Of a stretch of 64,000 bases of DNA, positions 45,676-54,538 are shown one piece after another. Every line of letters starts with the position of its first letter. The stretch's first letter is position 1. The stretch is from assembly GCF_029590555.1 (NCBI RefSeq), contig NZ_CP081001.1, positions 682,001 through 746,000 of the forward strand. Direction: 5' to 3'. Below the pieces are notes generated by a model. That model had not been told where the DNA came from. It made no database searches and saw nothing but the letters and a program-made list of their open reading frames with translations. The DNA is from Sphingobium sp. V4 (GTDB taxonomy: Bacteria > Pseudomonadota > Alphaproteobacteria > Sphingomonadales > Sphingomonadaceae). The position numbers and the translations under genes are program-made.

Positions 45676-45703
45676 CAGCCACGCAATATCAGCCACGCAA
45701 TAT
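45676..45703. repeat. Perfect 14-bp tandem duplication in the leuB leader
   Basis: CAGCCACGCAATAT occurs twice with no gap (45676-45689 and 45690-45703), ending just before the leuB ribosome site AAGGAG. It lies in the 63-base recO-leuB spacer. Confidence 0.9.
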
Positions 45704-45716
45704 AAGGAGTCTCGCC

Positions 45717-46760
45717 ATGTTGATCGCCCTGTTCCCCGGAGACGGCATCGGTCCCGAAATCGTGGCGCAGGCAAAGCGCGTACTCGATGCGCTGGCCATT
45801 CCCGGCCTGACCTATGAGGATGGCCTCGTCGGCGGCGCGGCCTACAAGGCGGTCGGCCATCCGCTGCCGCCCGAGACGCTGGAGATTGCCAGGCGCGCGG
45901 ACGCCATCCTGTTCGGCGCGGTCGGCGATCCCGATTGCGACTCGCTGGAACGCCATCTGCGCCCCGAACAGGCGATATTGGGCCTGCGCAAGGAACTGGG
46001 CCTGTTTTCCAACCTGCGCCCGGCCAAGGTCTTTCCCGAACTGGCGCATGAAAGCGCGCTCAAGCCCGAAGTCGCCGGCTCCATCGACCTGCTGATCGTG
46101 CGCGAAACCAATGGCGACGTCTATTTCGGCGAAAAGGGATTCCGCACCACCGCCGACGGCCTGCGCGAAGGCTATGACGTCATGTCCTATAACGAAGCCG
46201 AAGTGCGCCGCATCGCCCATGCCGGTTTCCAGGCCGCGCGCGCCCGGCGCGGCAAGCTCTGCTCGGTGGACAAGGCCAATGTTCTGGAAACCAGCCAGCT
46301 CTGGCGCGACGTGGTGATCGAAGTGTCGGCCGACTATCCCGACGTCGCCCTGACCCATATGTATGTCGACAATGCCGCGATGCAGCTGGTCCGCAACCCC
46401 GGCCAGTTCGACGTGATCGTGACCGGCAACCTGTTCGGCGACATCCTCTCGGATCAGGCGAGCATGTGCGTCGGCTCCATCGGGATGCTGGCGTCGGCGA
46501 CGCTGAACGGCAGCGGCCAGGGGCTGTACGAGCCGATCCACGGCTCCGCCCCCGACATCGCCGGCACCGGCAAGGCCAATCCGCTGGCGACCATCCTGTC
46601 CGCCGCGATGATGCTGCGCTACTCGCTGAACCTGCCCGAACAGGCCGACCGGATCGAGGCGGCGGTGGCGAAGGCGCTGCGCGACGGCGCGCGCTCGCCC
46701 GATCTGGGCGGCACGATGGACACGGTGGCGATGGGCGACGCGGTGCTCGCCGCGCTCTGA
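45717..46760 (+). CDS. leuB: 3-isopropylmalate dehydrogenase
   Basis: NAD-dependent leucine biosynthesis enzyme of 347 residues. Seen: [60 protein letters not shown] and [18 protein letters not shown] strong AAGGAG is nine bases before the ATG. leuC and leuD are not in the window, so leu genes are scattered. Confidence 0.96.
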   Translation: MLIALFPGDGIGPEIVAQAKRVLDALAIPGLTYEDGLVGGAAYKAVGHPLPPETLEIARRADAILFGAVGDPDCDSLERHLRPEQAILGLRKELGLFSNLRPAKVFPELAHESALKPEVAGSIDLLIVRETNGDVYFGEKGFRTTADGLREGYDVMSYNEAEVRRIAHAGFQAARARRGKLCSVDKANVLETSQLWRDVVIEVSADYPDVALTHMYVDNAAMQLVRNPGQFDVIVTGNLFGDILSDQASMCVGSIGMLASATLNGSGQGLYEPIHGSAPDIAGTGKANPLATILSAAMMLRYSLNLPEQADRIEAAVAKALRDGARSPDLGGTMDTVAMGDAVLAAL

Positions 46761-46821
46761 AAGGGCCAATATGCGGGCAACGGTTATTGGCGTCGTTGCC
46801 CGCCAGCCATAAGGGCGGGCG

Positions 46822-47820
46822 ATGACCGATCTCTCGCTCGCCTCGCTCCGTTCCGCCGCTGCCCTGATCCGCGATCAGGTGCCGCCGACCCCGCAATATG
46901 CCTGGCCGCTGCTGGCCGGCCGCACCGGCTGCGACGTCTGGGTGAAGCATGAGAACCACACGCCCACCGGCGCGTTCAAGGTGCGCGGCGCGATCACCTA
47001 TATAGACTGGCTGCGGACCGCCCACCCGGACGTGACCGGCATCATCACCGCGACGCGCGGCAATCATGGGCAGGCGCAGGTGCGCGCGGCGCGGGCGGCG
47101 GGGCTACATGTCACGATCGTCGTGCCGCACGGCAATGCGCTGGAAAAGAACGCCGCGATGCGCGCGTTCGGCGCGACCCTGATCGAACATGGCCATGATT
47201 TCGACAGTGCGAAGGCGGAGGCGCTGCGCCTGTCGCAGGAGGAGGGACTCTATATGGTCCCCGCCTATCATGGCGAACTGGTGCGGGGCGTGGCGAGCTA
47301 TGGCCTGGAACTGTTCGACGCGGTGCCCGATCTCGACACCGTCTATGTGCCGGTCGGCTGCGGATCGGGCCTTTGCGGGACGATCGCGGCGCGCGATGCG
47401 CTGGGCCTCGGCACGAAGATCGTCGGCGTCGTCTCCGCCCATGTCGACGCGGCCAAGCGCAGCTTCGAGGCGGGGCGGCTGATTTCCAGCCCGACCGCCT
47501 ACACCTTTGCCGATGGGGTGGCTGTCTGCACCCCGGTCCAGGCGGCGCTCGACTATTTCGGGCCGCGCGCCGACCGCTTCGTCGCCGTCACCGATGATGA
47601 AGTGGCGCAGGCGATCCGCATCTATTGGGAGGATACGCACAACCTAGCCGAAGGGGCGGGCGCGGTCGCTCTGGCGGCGCTGTGCCAGGAAAAAGAGCGA
47701 ATGCGCGGCAAGAAGGTTGCGGTAATCCTGTCGGGCGGTAATGGCGACAGGAGCCAGATGGCCGAGATATTGAGCGGGGCCACCCCGCGCGTCACGATGG
47801 ATATGCGGAAAGCAATATGA
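46822..47820 (+). CDS. Threonine dehydratase/serine deaminase family PLP enzyme
   Basis: Fold-type II PLP enzyme of 332 residues. PLP lysine in HTPTGAFKVRGAI, glycine loop PVGCGSGLCGTIAA and TATRGNHGQAQ are seen. There is no C-terminal ACT-like regulatory domain, so it is the short catabolic type (threonine or serine/hydroxy-amino-acid dehydratase). It overlaps metZ by four bases. Substrate could be threonine, serine or 3-hydroxyaspartate. Confidence 0.88.
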   Translation: MTDLSLASLRSAAALIRDQVPPTPQYAWPLLAGRTGCDVWVKHENHTPTGAFKVRGAITYIDWLRTAHPDVTGIITATRGNHGQAQVRAARAAGLHVTIVVPHGNALEKNAAMRAFGATLIEHGHDFDSAKAEALRLSQEEGLYMVPAYHGELVRGVASYGLELFDAVPDLDTVYVPVGCGSGLCGTIAARDALGLGTKIVGVVSAHVDAAKRSFEAGRLISSPTAYTFADGVAVCTPVQAALDYFGPRADRFVAVTDDEVAQAIRIYWEDTHNLAEGAGAVALAALCQEKERMRGKKVAVILSGGNGDRSQMAEILSGATPRVTMDMRKAI

Positions 47821-49025
47821 AGCGGAAGAGCGGGCAGGATCGGGAGATCACGAAGAACTGGAAGCCGGCGACGCTGGCGGTCCGGGGCGGCACGGCGCGC
47901 AGCGAATATGGCGAAACGTCCGAAGCGCTCTTCCTGACCAGCGGCTATTGCTACGACCGGGCAGAGGATGCCGCCGCGCGCTTCGCCGGCGAGCAGGTCG
48001 GCATGACCTACAGCCGCCTCCAGAACCCGACCGTGGAGATGCTGGAACAGCGCATCGCCCTGCTGGAAGGGGCGGAGGCGTGCCGCGCCACGGCGACCGG
48101 CATGGCGGCGATGACCGCGGCCTTGCTGTGCCAGTTGTCGGCGGGCGACCATGTCGTCGCGGCCAAGGCGGCCTTCGGATCGTGCCGCTGGCTGACCGAC
48201 ACGCTGCTGCCCAAATTCGGCATCGCGACCACCACGATCGACGCGCGCGACACCGACGCCTGGGAAGCTGCGGTGCAGCCCAATACCAAGGTCTTCTTCT
48301 TCGAAACGCCGGCCAATCCGACGATGGACGTGGTGGACATCGCCGCCGTCTGCGCGATTGCGAAAGCTCATGGCATCACCACCGTGGTCGATAATGCCTT
48401 CGCCTCGCCCGCGCTCCAGCGGCCGATGGAATTTGGCGCGGATGTGGTTGCCTATAGCGCGACCAAGATGATGGACGGGCAGGGGCGGGTGCTGGCCGGG
48501 GCCATCTGCGGCACGCGCGAGTGGATCGACAATGTGCTGCTGCCCTTCCACCGCAACACCGGGCCGACGCTCAGCGCCTTCAACGCCTGGGTGGTGCTGA
48601 AAGGTCTGGAGACGCTCGACCTGCGCATCCGTCGCCAGAGCGAAAATGCGCTGAAGGTCGCCGCCTTCCTGGAAACGCGCCTGCCCAAGGTGCTTTATCC
48701 TGGGCTGGAGAGCCATCCGCAGCACGCGCTCGCCATGCGGCAGATGGAAATGGCAGGGCCGATCTTCTCGCTCTATGTCGGCGGTGGCCGGGCCGAGGCG
48801 CATGGCCTGCTCAATGCGCTCGAACTGGTCGACATCAGCAACAATATCGGCGATTCGCGTTCGCTGATGACGCATCCGGCCTCAACCACCCATTATGGCA
48901 TGGCGGAAGCCGCGCGCCTGGAGGTCGGCATTACCGAAGATATGCTGCGCCTGAATGTCGGGCTGGAAGACCCGGACGATGTCATCGCCGATTTCGACCG
49001 GGCGCTGCGCGCGATAGGCCGTTGA
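47817..49025 (+). CDS. metZ: O-succinylhomoserine sulfhydrylase
   Basis: PLP enzyme of the Cys/Met metabolism family, 402 residues, making homocysteine from O-succinylhomoserine and sulfide. N-terminal TLAVRGGTARSEYGETSEAL, FLTSGYCYDRAEDAAARFAG, and PLP Lys in VAYSATKMMDGQGRVLAG. The C-terminal DSRSLMTHPASTTH is typical. ATG 47817 overlaps the dehydratase stop. Start in an operon, with no SAM riboswitch in front of it that I can see. Confidence 0.93.
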   Translation: MKRKSGQDREITKNWKPATLAVRGGTARSEYGETSEALFLTSGYCYDRAEDAAARFAGEQVGMTYSRLQNPTVEMLEQRIALLEGAEACRATATGMAAMTAALLCQLSAGDHVVAAKAAFGSCRWLTDTLLPKFGIATTTIDARDTDAWEAAVQPNTKVFFFETPANPTMDVVDIAAVCAIAKAHGITTVVDNAFASPALQRPMEFGADVVAYSATKMMDGQGRVLAGAICGTREWIDNVLLPFHRNTGPTLSAFNAWVVLKGLETLDLRIRRQSENALKVAAFLETRLPKVLYPGLESHPQHALAMRQMEMAGPIFSLYVGGGRAEAHGLLNALELVDISNNIGDSRSLMTHPASTTHYGMAEAARLEVGITEDMLRLNVGLEDPDDVIADFDRALRAIGR

Positions 49026-49056
49026 CGGACGCGGGGGCAGGGCGCATTCCTGAGAC

Positions 49057-49461
49057 ATGACCGTGCTGGCGCTCTTCCCCTTTCATGCGACGACGCGCGA
49101 CATCACCGTCCACGTCGCGGTTACATTCCTGCCCGAACAGTCGGAGCCGGACCGGGGCCGCTGGTTCTGGGCCTATCATATCCGCATCGAAAACCAGGGC
49201 GATCAGCCGGTGCAGCTGCTGACCCGTCACTGGGTCATCACCGACGGACGCGGCGGCCAGCATAGGGTCGATGGCGACGGCGTGGTGGGCGAACAGCCGG
49301 TGGTGCAGCCGGGGAAAAGCTATGACTATGTTTCGGGTTGCCCGCTCAACACGCCGACCGGCTCGATGCAGGGCAGCTATCGCATGATCGGCATCGGCGG
49401 CGAGACGTTCGACGTCGCCATTCCCCATTTCGCTCTCATCGCGCCGGCGGTGGCCGAATGA
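49057..49461 (+). CDS. apaG: ApaG domain protein
   Basis: Beta-sandwich protein of 134 residues, DUF525: RGRWFWAYHIRIENQGDQPV, QLLTRHWVITDGRGGQ and YVSGCPLNTPTGSMQGSYRM are the conserved blocks. ApaG is linked to Co2+/Mg2+ homeostasis in enterics; true role unclear. Its stop overlaps the following LysR gene start by four bases. Confidence 0.95.
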   Translation: MTVLALFPFHATTRDITVHVAVTFLPEQSEPDRGRWFWAYHIRIENQGDQPVQLLTRHWVITDGRGGQHRVDGDGVVGEQPVVQPGKSYDYVSGCPLNTPTGSMQGSYRMIGIGGETFDVAIPHFALIAPAVAE

Positions 49462-50249
49462 AGCGGACGCATTTGCCGCTCAACGGCCTGCGCGTGCTGG
49501 ATGCGGCGGCTCGGCATTTGTCCTTCACCCGCGCAGCGGACGAACTGGCAGTGACACCGGCGGCCGTGGGCCAGCAGATCCGCGCGCTGGAGGACATGCT
49601 GGGCGTTGTCCTCTTCCGCCGCACGCCCAAGGGGCTGGAACTGACGCCCGAGACGGAGGCCGGCCTCGACGCGCTCCGCGCCGGTTTCCTGGAGTTCGAG
49701 GAAGCGGTCCGGGCGATGCAGGCGGGCCAGTCCAGCCATGCGCTGACGATCGCCGCGCCGCGCGACATCAGCGCCAAATGGCTCCAGCCGCGCCTTGCCG
49801 CCTATGCCGTGGGCCAGCCCGACCTGACCTTCCAGCTGATCGCGGCCGACGACGCGCTGGACTTCACCGAAGCCAATCTGGACATCGCCCTGCGCCTGAC
49901 CGACGGAGCGGGCGAGCATGAGGGCATCAAGATCGGCGAGGCCGCCTATGTCATGGTCGAGGCGGCATCGGGCGGCCCCGATCATCGCATCGACTGGCCC
50001 GGCTGCCCTGCCGGCGACAAGCCCGCGACGATCCGCGTGGCCGACGGCGGCCTCGCCATCGAGGCGGCGGCCAATGGCTTCGGCCGGGCGCGCGTGCCGC
50101 TGTTGCTGGCGCAGGCCGATCTGGCGTCGGGACGGGTGCGGCAGGTGGGCGACCCGACGCCAACGCTGCTCGCCTACTGGCTGATCGCGCCCTTGCCCCA
50201 ATGGCGGCAGAAGAAGGTCAAGGCGCTGGTCGAGGCGCTGACCGCCTGA
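49458..50249 (+). CDS. LysR-family regulator (GcvA-like)
   Basis: Transcription factor of 263 residues. HTH region LNGLRVLDAAARHLSFTRAA then AVTPAAVGQQIRALEDMLG, with LFRRTPKGLELT. The effector domain is on the short side and resembles the GcvA group. ATG 49458 is tight to apaG (ATGA overlap); the frame is open upstream within apaG but not family-like. Target unknown; the convergent aguB is 30 bases away. Confidence 0.92.
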   Translation: MKRTHLPLNGLRVLDAAARHLSFTRAADELAVTPAAVGQQIRALEDMLGVVLFRRTPKGLELTPETEAGLDALRAGFLEFEEAVRAMQAGQSSHALTIAAPRDISAKWLQPRLAAYAVGQPDLTFQLIAADDALDFTEANLDIALRLTDGAGEHEGIKIGEAAYVMVEAASGGPDHRIDWPGCPAGDKPATIRVADGGLAIEAAANGFGRARVPLLLAQADLASGRVRQVGDPTPTLLAYWLIAPLPQWRQKKVKALVEALTA

Positions 50250-50279
50250 ATCGGGGATGGAGGCGCGCCACCGCCGCCT

Positions 50280-51143
50280 TCAGATATCCTGCGCGATCCG
50301 TCCGTAAAGCTCCGGCCGGCGGTCGCGGAAGAAGCCCATGCCGGCGCGGTGGATCTTCGCCTTGGCGAGGTCCAGCGTCGCAACCAGCGCACCGCTGTCC
50401 TTCGCATCGGCTTCGGCCAGATAGTCGCCCCATTCATCGCTGATGAAGCTGTGGCCGTAGAATTTCTGGCCTTCCTCCCCATCGCCACCTTCTACGCCGA
50501 TGCGGTTGGCGGCGATCACCGGCATACAGTTGCTGACCGCATGGCCGATCATCGCTCGGCGCCACATGCGGCTGGTGTCGAGTTCGGCGTCATAGGGTTC
50601 GGAGCCGATCGCGGTCGGGTAGAACAGCATTTCCGCTCCCATCAGCGCCATGCAGCGCGCGGTTTCGGGATACCATTGGTCCCAGCAGATGCCGACGCCC
50701 ACGGTGCCATATTTCGTATCCCACACCTTGAACCCGCTATTGCCGGGGCGGAAATAATATTTCTCCTCATAGCCGGGACCATCGGGGATGTGGCTCTTGC
50801 GGTAGACGCCCATGATCTCGCCCGCGTCATCGATCATGGCGAGCGAGTTGTAATAATGATGACCGTCACGCTCGAAGAAGCTGGTCGGAATATAGACGCC
50901 CAATTCCTTCGCCAGCTTGCGCATTTCCTGTACGGCGGGATGCGCGTCGGTCGGCTGGGCGTTGGCGAACAGGGCTTCGTCCTCGACACGGCAGAAATAG
51001 GGGCCTTCGAACAGTTCGGGCGGCAGGATGATCTTCGCGCCCCGCATCGCGGCCTTGCGCACATGGTCCGCGACCTTGGCGATATTCTCGCCCATGTCGT
51101 CCGAAAAGCTGAGCTGGAGCGCGGCGACGGTAACTTTGGTCAT
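50280..51143 (-). CDS. aguB: N-carbamoylputrescine amidohydrolase
   Basis: Nitrilase-superfamily enzyme of 287 residues that releases putrescine from N-carbamoylputrescine. Catalytic triad: Glu in LPPELFEGPYF, Lys in VYRKSHIPDGPGY, Cys in GVGICWDQWYPETAR. ATG 51143 is where similarity begins. aguA ends 17 bases upstream on the same strand, so the two act in sequence. Confidence 0.95.
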   Translation of the reverse strand: MTKVTVAALQLSFSDDMGENIAKVADHVRKAAMRGAKIILPPELFEGPYFCRVEDEALFANAQPTDAHPAVQEMRKLAKELGVYIPTSFFERDGHHYYNSLAMIDDAGEIMGVYRKSHIPDGPGYEEKYYFRPGNSGFKVWDTKYGTVGVGICWDQWYPETARCMALMGAEMLFYPTAIGSEPYDAELDTSRMWRRAMIGHAVSNCMPVIAANRIGVEGGDGEEGQKFYGHSFISDEWGDYLAEADAKDSGALVATLDLAKAKIHRAGMGFFRDRRPELYGRIAQDI

Positions 51144-51160
51144 GCTGGTTTCGGACCCTG

Positions 51161-52159
51161 TCAAAGCGAAGGCATCTGCTGGCTGCAACAATGGAAGCTG
51201 CCGCCGCCCGACAATATGGCATCGCTGCGCAATCCTACAATCTCCCGGCCGGGGAAGAAGGGGCGGAAGGCGTCGAGCGCGGCCTGATCGTTGGGCTGGC
51301 CATAGATGGGCACGATGACGGCCGCGTTGCCGACATAGAAATTCATGTAGCTGGCGGGGATCGCGTCTCCGTCCGCCAGCACAAGGCCGGGCGAGGGGAT
51401 GTCGACCACCTCGATGCCAAAGGCGCGCGCACGGGCGCGGGCGTCGGCATAGAGGGCGGCGTTCGGATCATCCGGCGTGGTGGCGATCGGCAGCGCCAGC
51501 GTGCCGGGCGCCACGAAGCGGGCGAGATTGTCGACATGGCCGTCGGTATGGTCATTGAGCAGGCCGTCACCCAGCCAGAGCATGTCGGACAGGCCCAGGC
51601 TGCCCGCCAGCAGCGTCTCGATCTTCCCGCGATCCAGGTCCGGGTTGCGGTTGGGATTGAGCAGGCATTGCTCGGTCGTGACGAACAGGCCAGTGCCGTC
51701 GGTGTCGATCGCGCCGCCCTCAAACACCCAATGCTGGGTCGATGTGGGCAGGCCCGTCGTCGCGGCGAGCCGCGCGCCGATATCCTCGTCGCCGGGCATC
51801 CGGTATTTGCCGCCCCAGCCGTTGAAGCCGAAATCGACCAGTGCACGCCCATGCTCCCCGGCGCCAGCGCGGTTCAGCACCGCGATCGGCGCGGTATCGC
51901 GCAGCCACACGTCGCCCAGATGCTGGACAACGATCTGGACGGCTTCCGTGACCAGTGCGCGCGCTGCGGAGGCGTCCACTTCGTTGTCCACGACCAGCCG
52001 CACCTCCTCACCCCTGCCATCGGCATGAAGCGCGCTGGCGAAGGCGGCGATCTGCGCGCGCGCTTCGTCGAAGGCGCCGGGCCATTCGGCGGGGTCGGTC
52101 GGAAAGCCGATCCAGGTCCATTCGTGCGGCGCCCATTCGGCGGGCATACGGAAAGTCAT
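51161..52159 (-). CDS. aguA: Agmatine deiminase
   Basis: Guanidino-group modifying enzyme of 332 residues converting agmatine to N-carbamoylputrescine, substrate of AguB. Seen: MPAEWAPHEWTWIGFPTD, DVWLRDTAPIAV, GNGWGGKY-type FNGWGGKYRMPGDED, HTDGHVDNLARF and the catalytic Cys in GGGSFHCCSQQMP. ATG 52159. With aguB it makes putrescine from arginine via agmatine; the arginine decarboxylase is not in the window. Confidence 0.95.
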   Translation of the reverse strand: MTFRMPAEWAPHEWTWIGFPTDPAEWPGAFDEARAQIAAFASALHADGRGEEVRLVVDNEVDASAARALVTEAVQIVVQHLGDVWLRDTAPIAVLNRAGAGEHGRALVDFGFNGWGGKYRMPGDEDIGARLAATTGLPTSTQHWVFEGGAIDTDGTGLFVTTEQCLLNPNRNPDLDRGKIETLLAGSLGLSDMLWLGDGLLNDHTDGHVDNLARFVAPGTLALPIATTPDDPNAALYADARARARAFGIEVVDIPSPGLVLADGDAIPASYMNFYVGNAAVIVPIYGQPNDQAALDAFRPFFPGREIVGLRSDAILSGGGSFHCCSQQMPSL

Positions 52160-52259
52160 GAATATCGTCCTTGCTCGGCCTGCGGGCCGATCCGTGATAG
52201 GCTGCGGGTCGCGCGCTCCATAGCGTGGCGCGCGCGCCATGGACAGGGGAGAGACGATC

Positions 52260-52703
52260 ATGCGGAACGTTGCGGTTGCGCTGATGCTGATGGCCGGGTC
52301 GCCCGCGGCGTCAGCGGGCGAATTGCCCGGCTGGATGGCGGGGGCATGGATCGAGAAACAGGGCGAAAGCTGGGCCGAGGAGTTCTGGTCATCGGCGCGG
52401 GGCGGCATCCTGCTGGGCGCCGCGCGGACCGGCAAGGGGGAGGCGCTGGAATTCTGGGAGCAGACCCGGATCGAGCGCGATCCCGACGGCACGATCGCCT
52501 TCTACGCATCGCCCAGGGGTGTGTCGGTTTCCCGTTTCCCGATGGAATCGCAGGGCGCGAGCGAAATCGTCTTCGCCAATGCCGCCCACGACTATCCCCA
52601 GCGCATCCGATATTGGCGCGAAGGGCCGCTGCTCAAGGCGGAAGTGTCGAAGCTGGACGGCAGCGGGACGCAGGCATGGACCTATGCGCCGATGGGACAA
52701 TAG
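52260..52703 (+). CDS. Exported DUF6265-like protein
   Basis: Protein of 147 residues with a signal peptide (MRNVAVALMLMAGSPAASA). The mature part GELPGWMAGAWIEKQGESWA with WEQTRIERDPDGTIAFYASP and IVFANAAHDYPQRIRYWREG matches the DUF6265 lipocalin-like family. Function unknown. ATG 52260 has AGGGGAGA upstream. It converges with the M28 peptidase gene. Confidence 0.85.
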   Translation: MRNVAVALMLMAGSPAASAGELPGWMAGAWIEKQGESWAEEFWSSARGGILLGAARTGKGEALEFWEQTRIERDPDGTIAFYASPRGVSVSRFPMESQGASEIVFANAAHDYPQRIRYWREGPLLKAEVSKLDGSGTQAWTYAPMGQ

Positions 52704-52733
52704 CCATCGGCGCATGACGGTTCGGTCGGCTGC

Positions 52734-54404
52734 TTATTTCGCTGCCCGGTCCTTGTCGCGGATGGCGCGGAATTCGTCGCCTTCCACCCAGTTGGGCCAG
52801 TCGGTCGTCTTCGCCAGATCACGACCCACCGAATAATAGATTTTCAGGTCGGCCAGCACGCCGCTCCAGTCCCAATTGGGATCATATTCGTCCTTGGGGC
52901 CATGGTAGCGGTTCTTGGTATAATCCTCCGCTGCGGCCAGGCCCGCCGCGGTGCCGCCCTTCACCAGATCCTCGCCGCCCTCGAAATAAAGCATCGGCAG
53001 GCCATGCTTGGCGAAGCTGAAATGGTCGGAGCGGTAATAATAGCCCTTCTCCGGCGTCGGTTCGAGAGTCGCGACCCGGCCCTGCGCGGTCAGCGCGCGG
53101 TCGAGATAGGCGTCGAGCTGCGACTTGCCCTTGCCGATCACCACGACATTCCTGGCAAGTCCCGCGACGCTGAGCGCGTCCATGTTGACGCCGCCAACCG
53201 TCTTCGCGAAGGGGAAGACCGGGTTGTTGCCATAATAGGCCGAACCCAGCAGCCCGGACTCCTCGGCCGTCACTGCCAGGAAGACCTGGCTACGGTCGGT
53301 CGGACCGGCCTTCACATTCGCTTCCGCCAGCGCCACCAGCGCGGCGGTGCCGGTCGCATTGTCCACCGCGCCGTTGCAGATGTCGTCGCCGTCGGGCGCG
53401 GCCTGGCATCGGCCCAGATGATCCCAATGGGCGGAATAGAGCACATATTCGTCCGGGCGCGTCTTGCCGGGGAGCAGGGCGACGACATTCTTGGACTTAT
53501 GCTTGCGCAGGTCATTGTCGAAGGAGACGCTGGCCTTCACGCCGGTCAGCGGCACCGGCTTGAAGCCCGGCTTCTTTGCCGCCGCCATCTGCGCGTCGAG
53601 GTCCAGGCCCGCGCTGGCGAAGAGGGCCGCCGCCTTCTCCTTCTGGATCCAGCCGATCGCCTGGCTCTGCCCGGCATTGCCGTCGGCGCTGTCGGCGACA
53701 TGCTGCGCGCCGGTCCAGCTCGACTGGACGACGTTCCAGCCATAGGCGGCGGGCACCGTGTCATGGATGATGATCGCGGCTGCGGCGCCCTGCCGCGCGG
53801 CTTCCTCATATTTGTAGGTCCAGCGGCCATAATAGGTCATGGCGCGGCCGTTGAACGGCCCGGTCAGCCCCTGCGTCTCATAATCGGGATCATTGACCAG
53901 GATGACGACCGTCTTGCCCTTCACGTCCAGCCCGGCATAGTCGTTCCAGCCCTTTTCCGGGGCGTTGATGCCATAGCCGACGAAGACGACAGGGCTGTCC
54001 TTCACCTCGATGTGCGGCTGGTTGGTGCGATAGGTGCCGATCACCATCTCCGGACCATGGGCGGCGGTGACGGGCGCCTTCCCGCCCGTGAAGCTGAGCG
54101 CGGAGACATTCTTCGCATTGATTTCGACCAGCGGCACGTCCTGGAACCAGCTGCCGTTGTTGCCGGGCTTCAGGCCCAGCTTGCCGAATTCCGCAGCCAG
54201 CAGGGCCAGCGTCTTCTCCTCGCCCGCGCTGCCGGGCGCGCGCCCTTCATAGGCGTCGGAGGACAGCTCCTGCACCAGCCGCTTCATCGTCTCGATCGAC
54301 GGTTCCGCCATTCTGGCGGAGGTGGATTTTGCCGGCGCGGCGATCGAATCGCCGGGCGCGGACAGGGCGAGGATGGCGGCGATCGCCGCGATGGAACTGC
54401 GCAT
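52734..54404 (-). CDS. Exported M28-family zinc aminopeptidase
   Basis: Metallopeptidase of 556 residues with a signal peptide (MRSSIAAIAAILALSAPGDS). A PA domain is inserted (about 130-270). Zinc ligands: His/Asp in YSAHWDHLGRC and GAVDNATGTAALV, Glu pair in TAEESGLLGSAY, and late His in YYYRSDHFSFAKHGLPM. ATG 54404 follows AAAGG. Divergent from the S9 peptidase across 134 bases. Confidence 0.93.
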   Translation of the reverse strand: MRSSIAAIAAILALSAPGDSIAAPAKSTSARMAEPSIETMKRLVQELSSDAYEGRAPGSAGEEKTLALLAAEFGKLGLKPGNNGSWFQDVPLVEINAKNVSALSFTGGKAPVTAAHGPEMVIGTYRTNQPHIEVKDSPVVFVGYGINAPEKGWNDYAGLDVKGKTVVILVNDPDYETQGLTGPFNGRAMTYYGRWTYKYEEAARQGAAAAIIIHDTVPAAYGWNVVQSSWTGAQHVADSADGNAGQSQAIGWIQKEKAAALFASAGLDLDAQMAAAKKPGFKPVPLTGVKASVSFDNDLRKHKSKNVVALLPGKTRPDEYVLYSAHWDHLGRCQAAPDGDDICNGAVDNATGTAALVALAEANVKAGPTDRSQVFLAVTAEESGLLGSAYYGNNPVFPFAKTVGGVNMDALSVAGLARNVVVIGKGKSQLDAYLDRALTAQGRVATLEPTPEKGYYYRSDHFSFAKHGLPMLYFEGGEDLVKGGTAAGLAAAEDYTKNRYHGPKDEYDPNWDWSGVLADLKIYYSVGRDLAKTTDWPNWVEGDEFRAIRDKDRAAK

Positions 54405-54538
54405 GGGAATGACCTTTGTTTTACGAATGCACAGGTGATGCCACCGCGCGGCGGCAAGGGCAAGCAAGGCCGTTGCCTTTGCCGATGGCTTGGCCTAGCC
54501 ATCTGATCTGACGGGTTTTTCAGGGGGATTTTGGGGGG

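Noticed and set aside
47760..47830. SAM riboswitch in front of metZ
   Set aside because: metZ overlaps the upstream dehydratase gene, leaving no leader; no riboswitch-like fold is visible.
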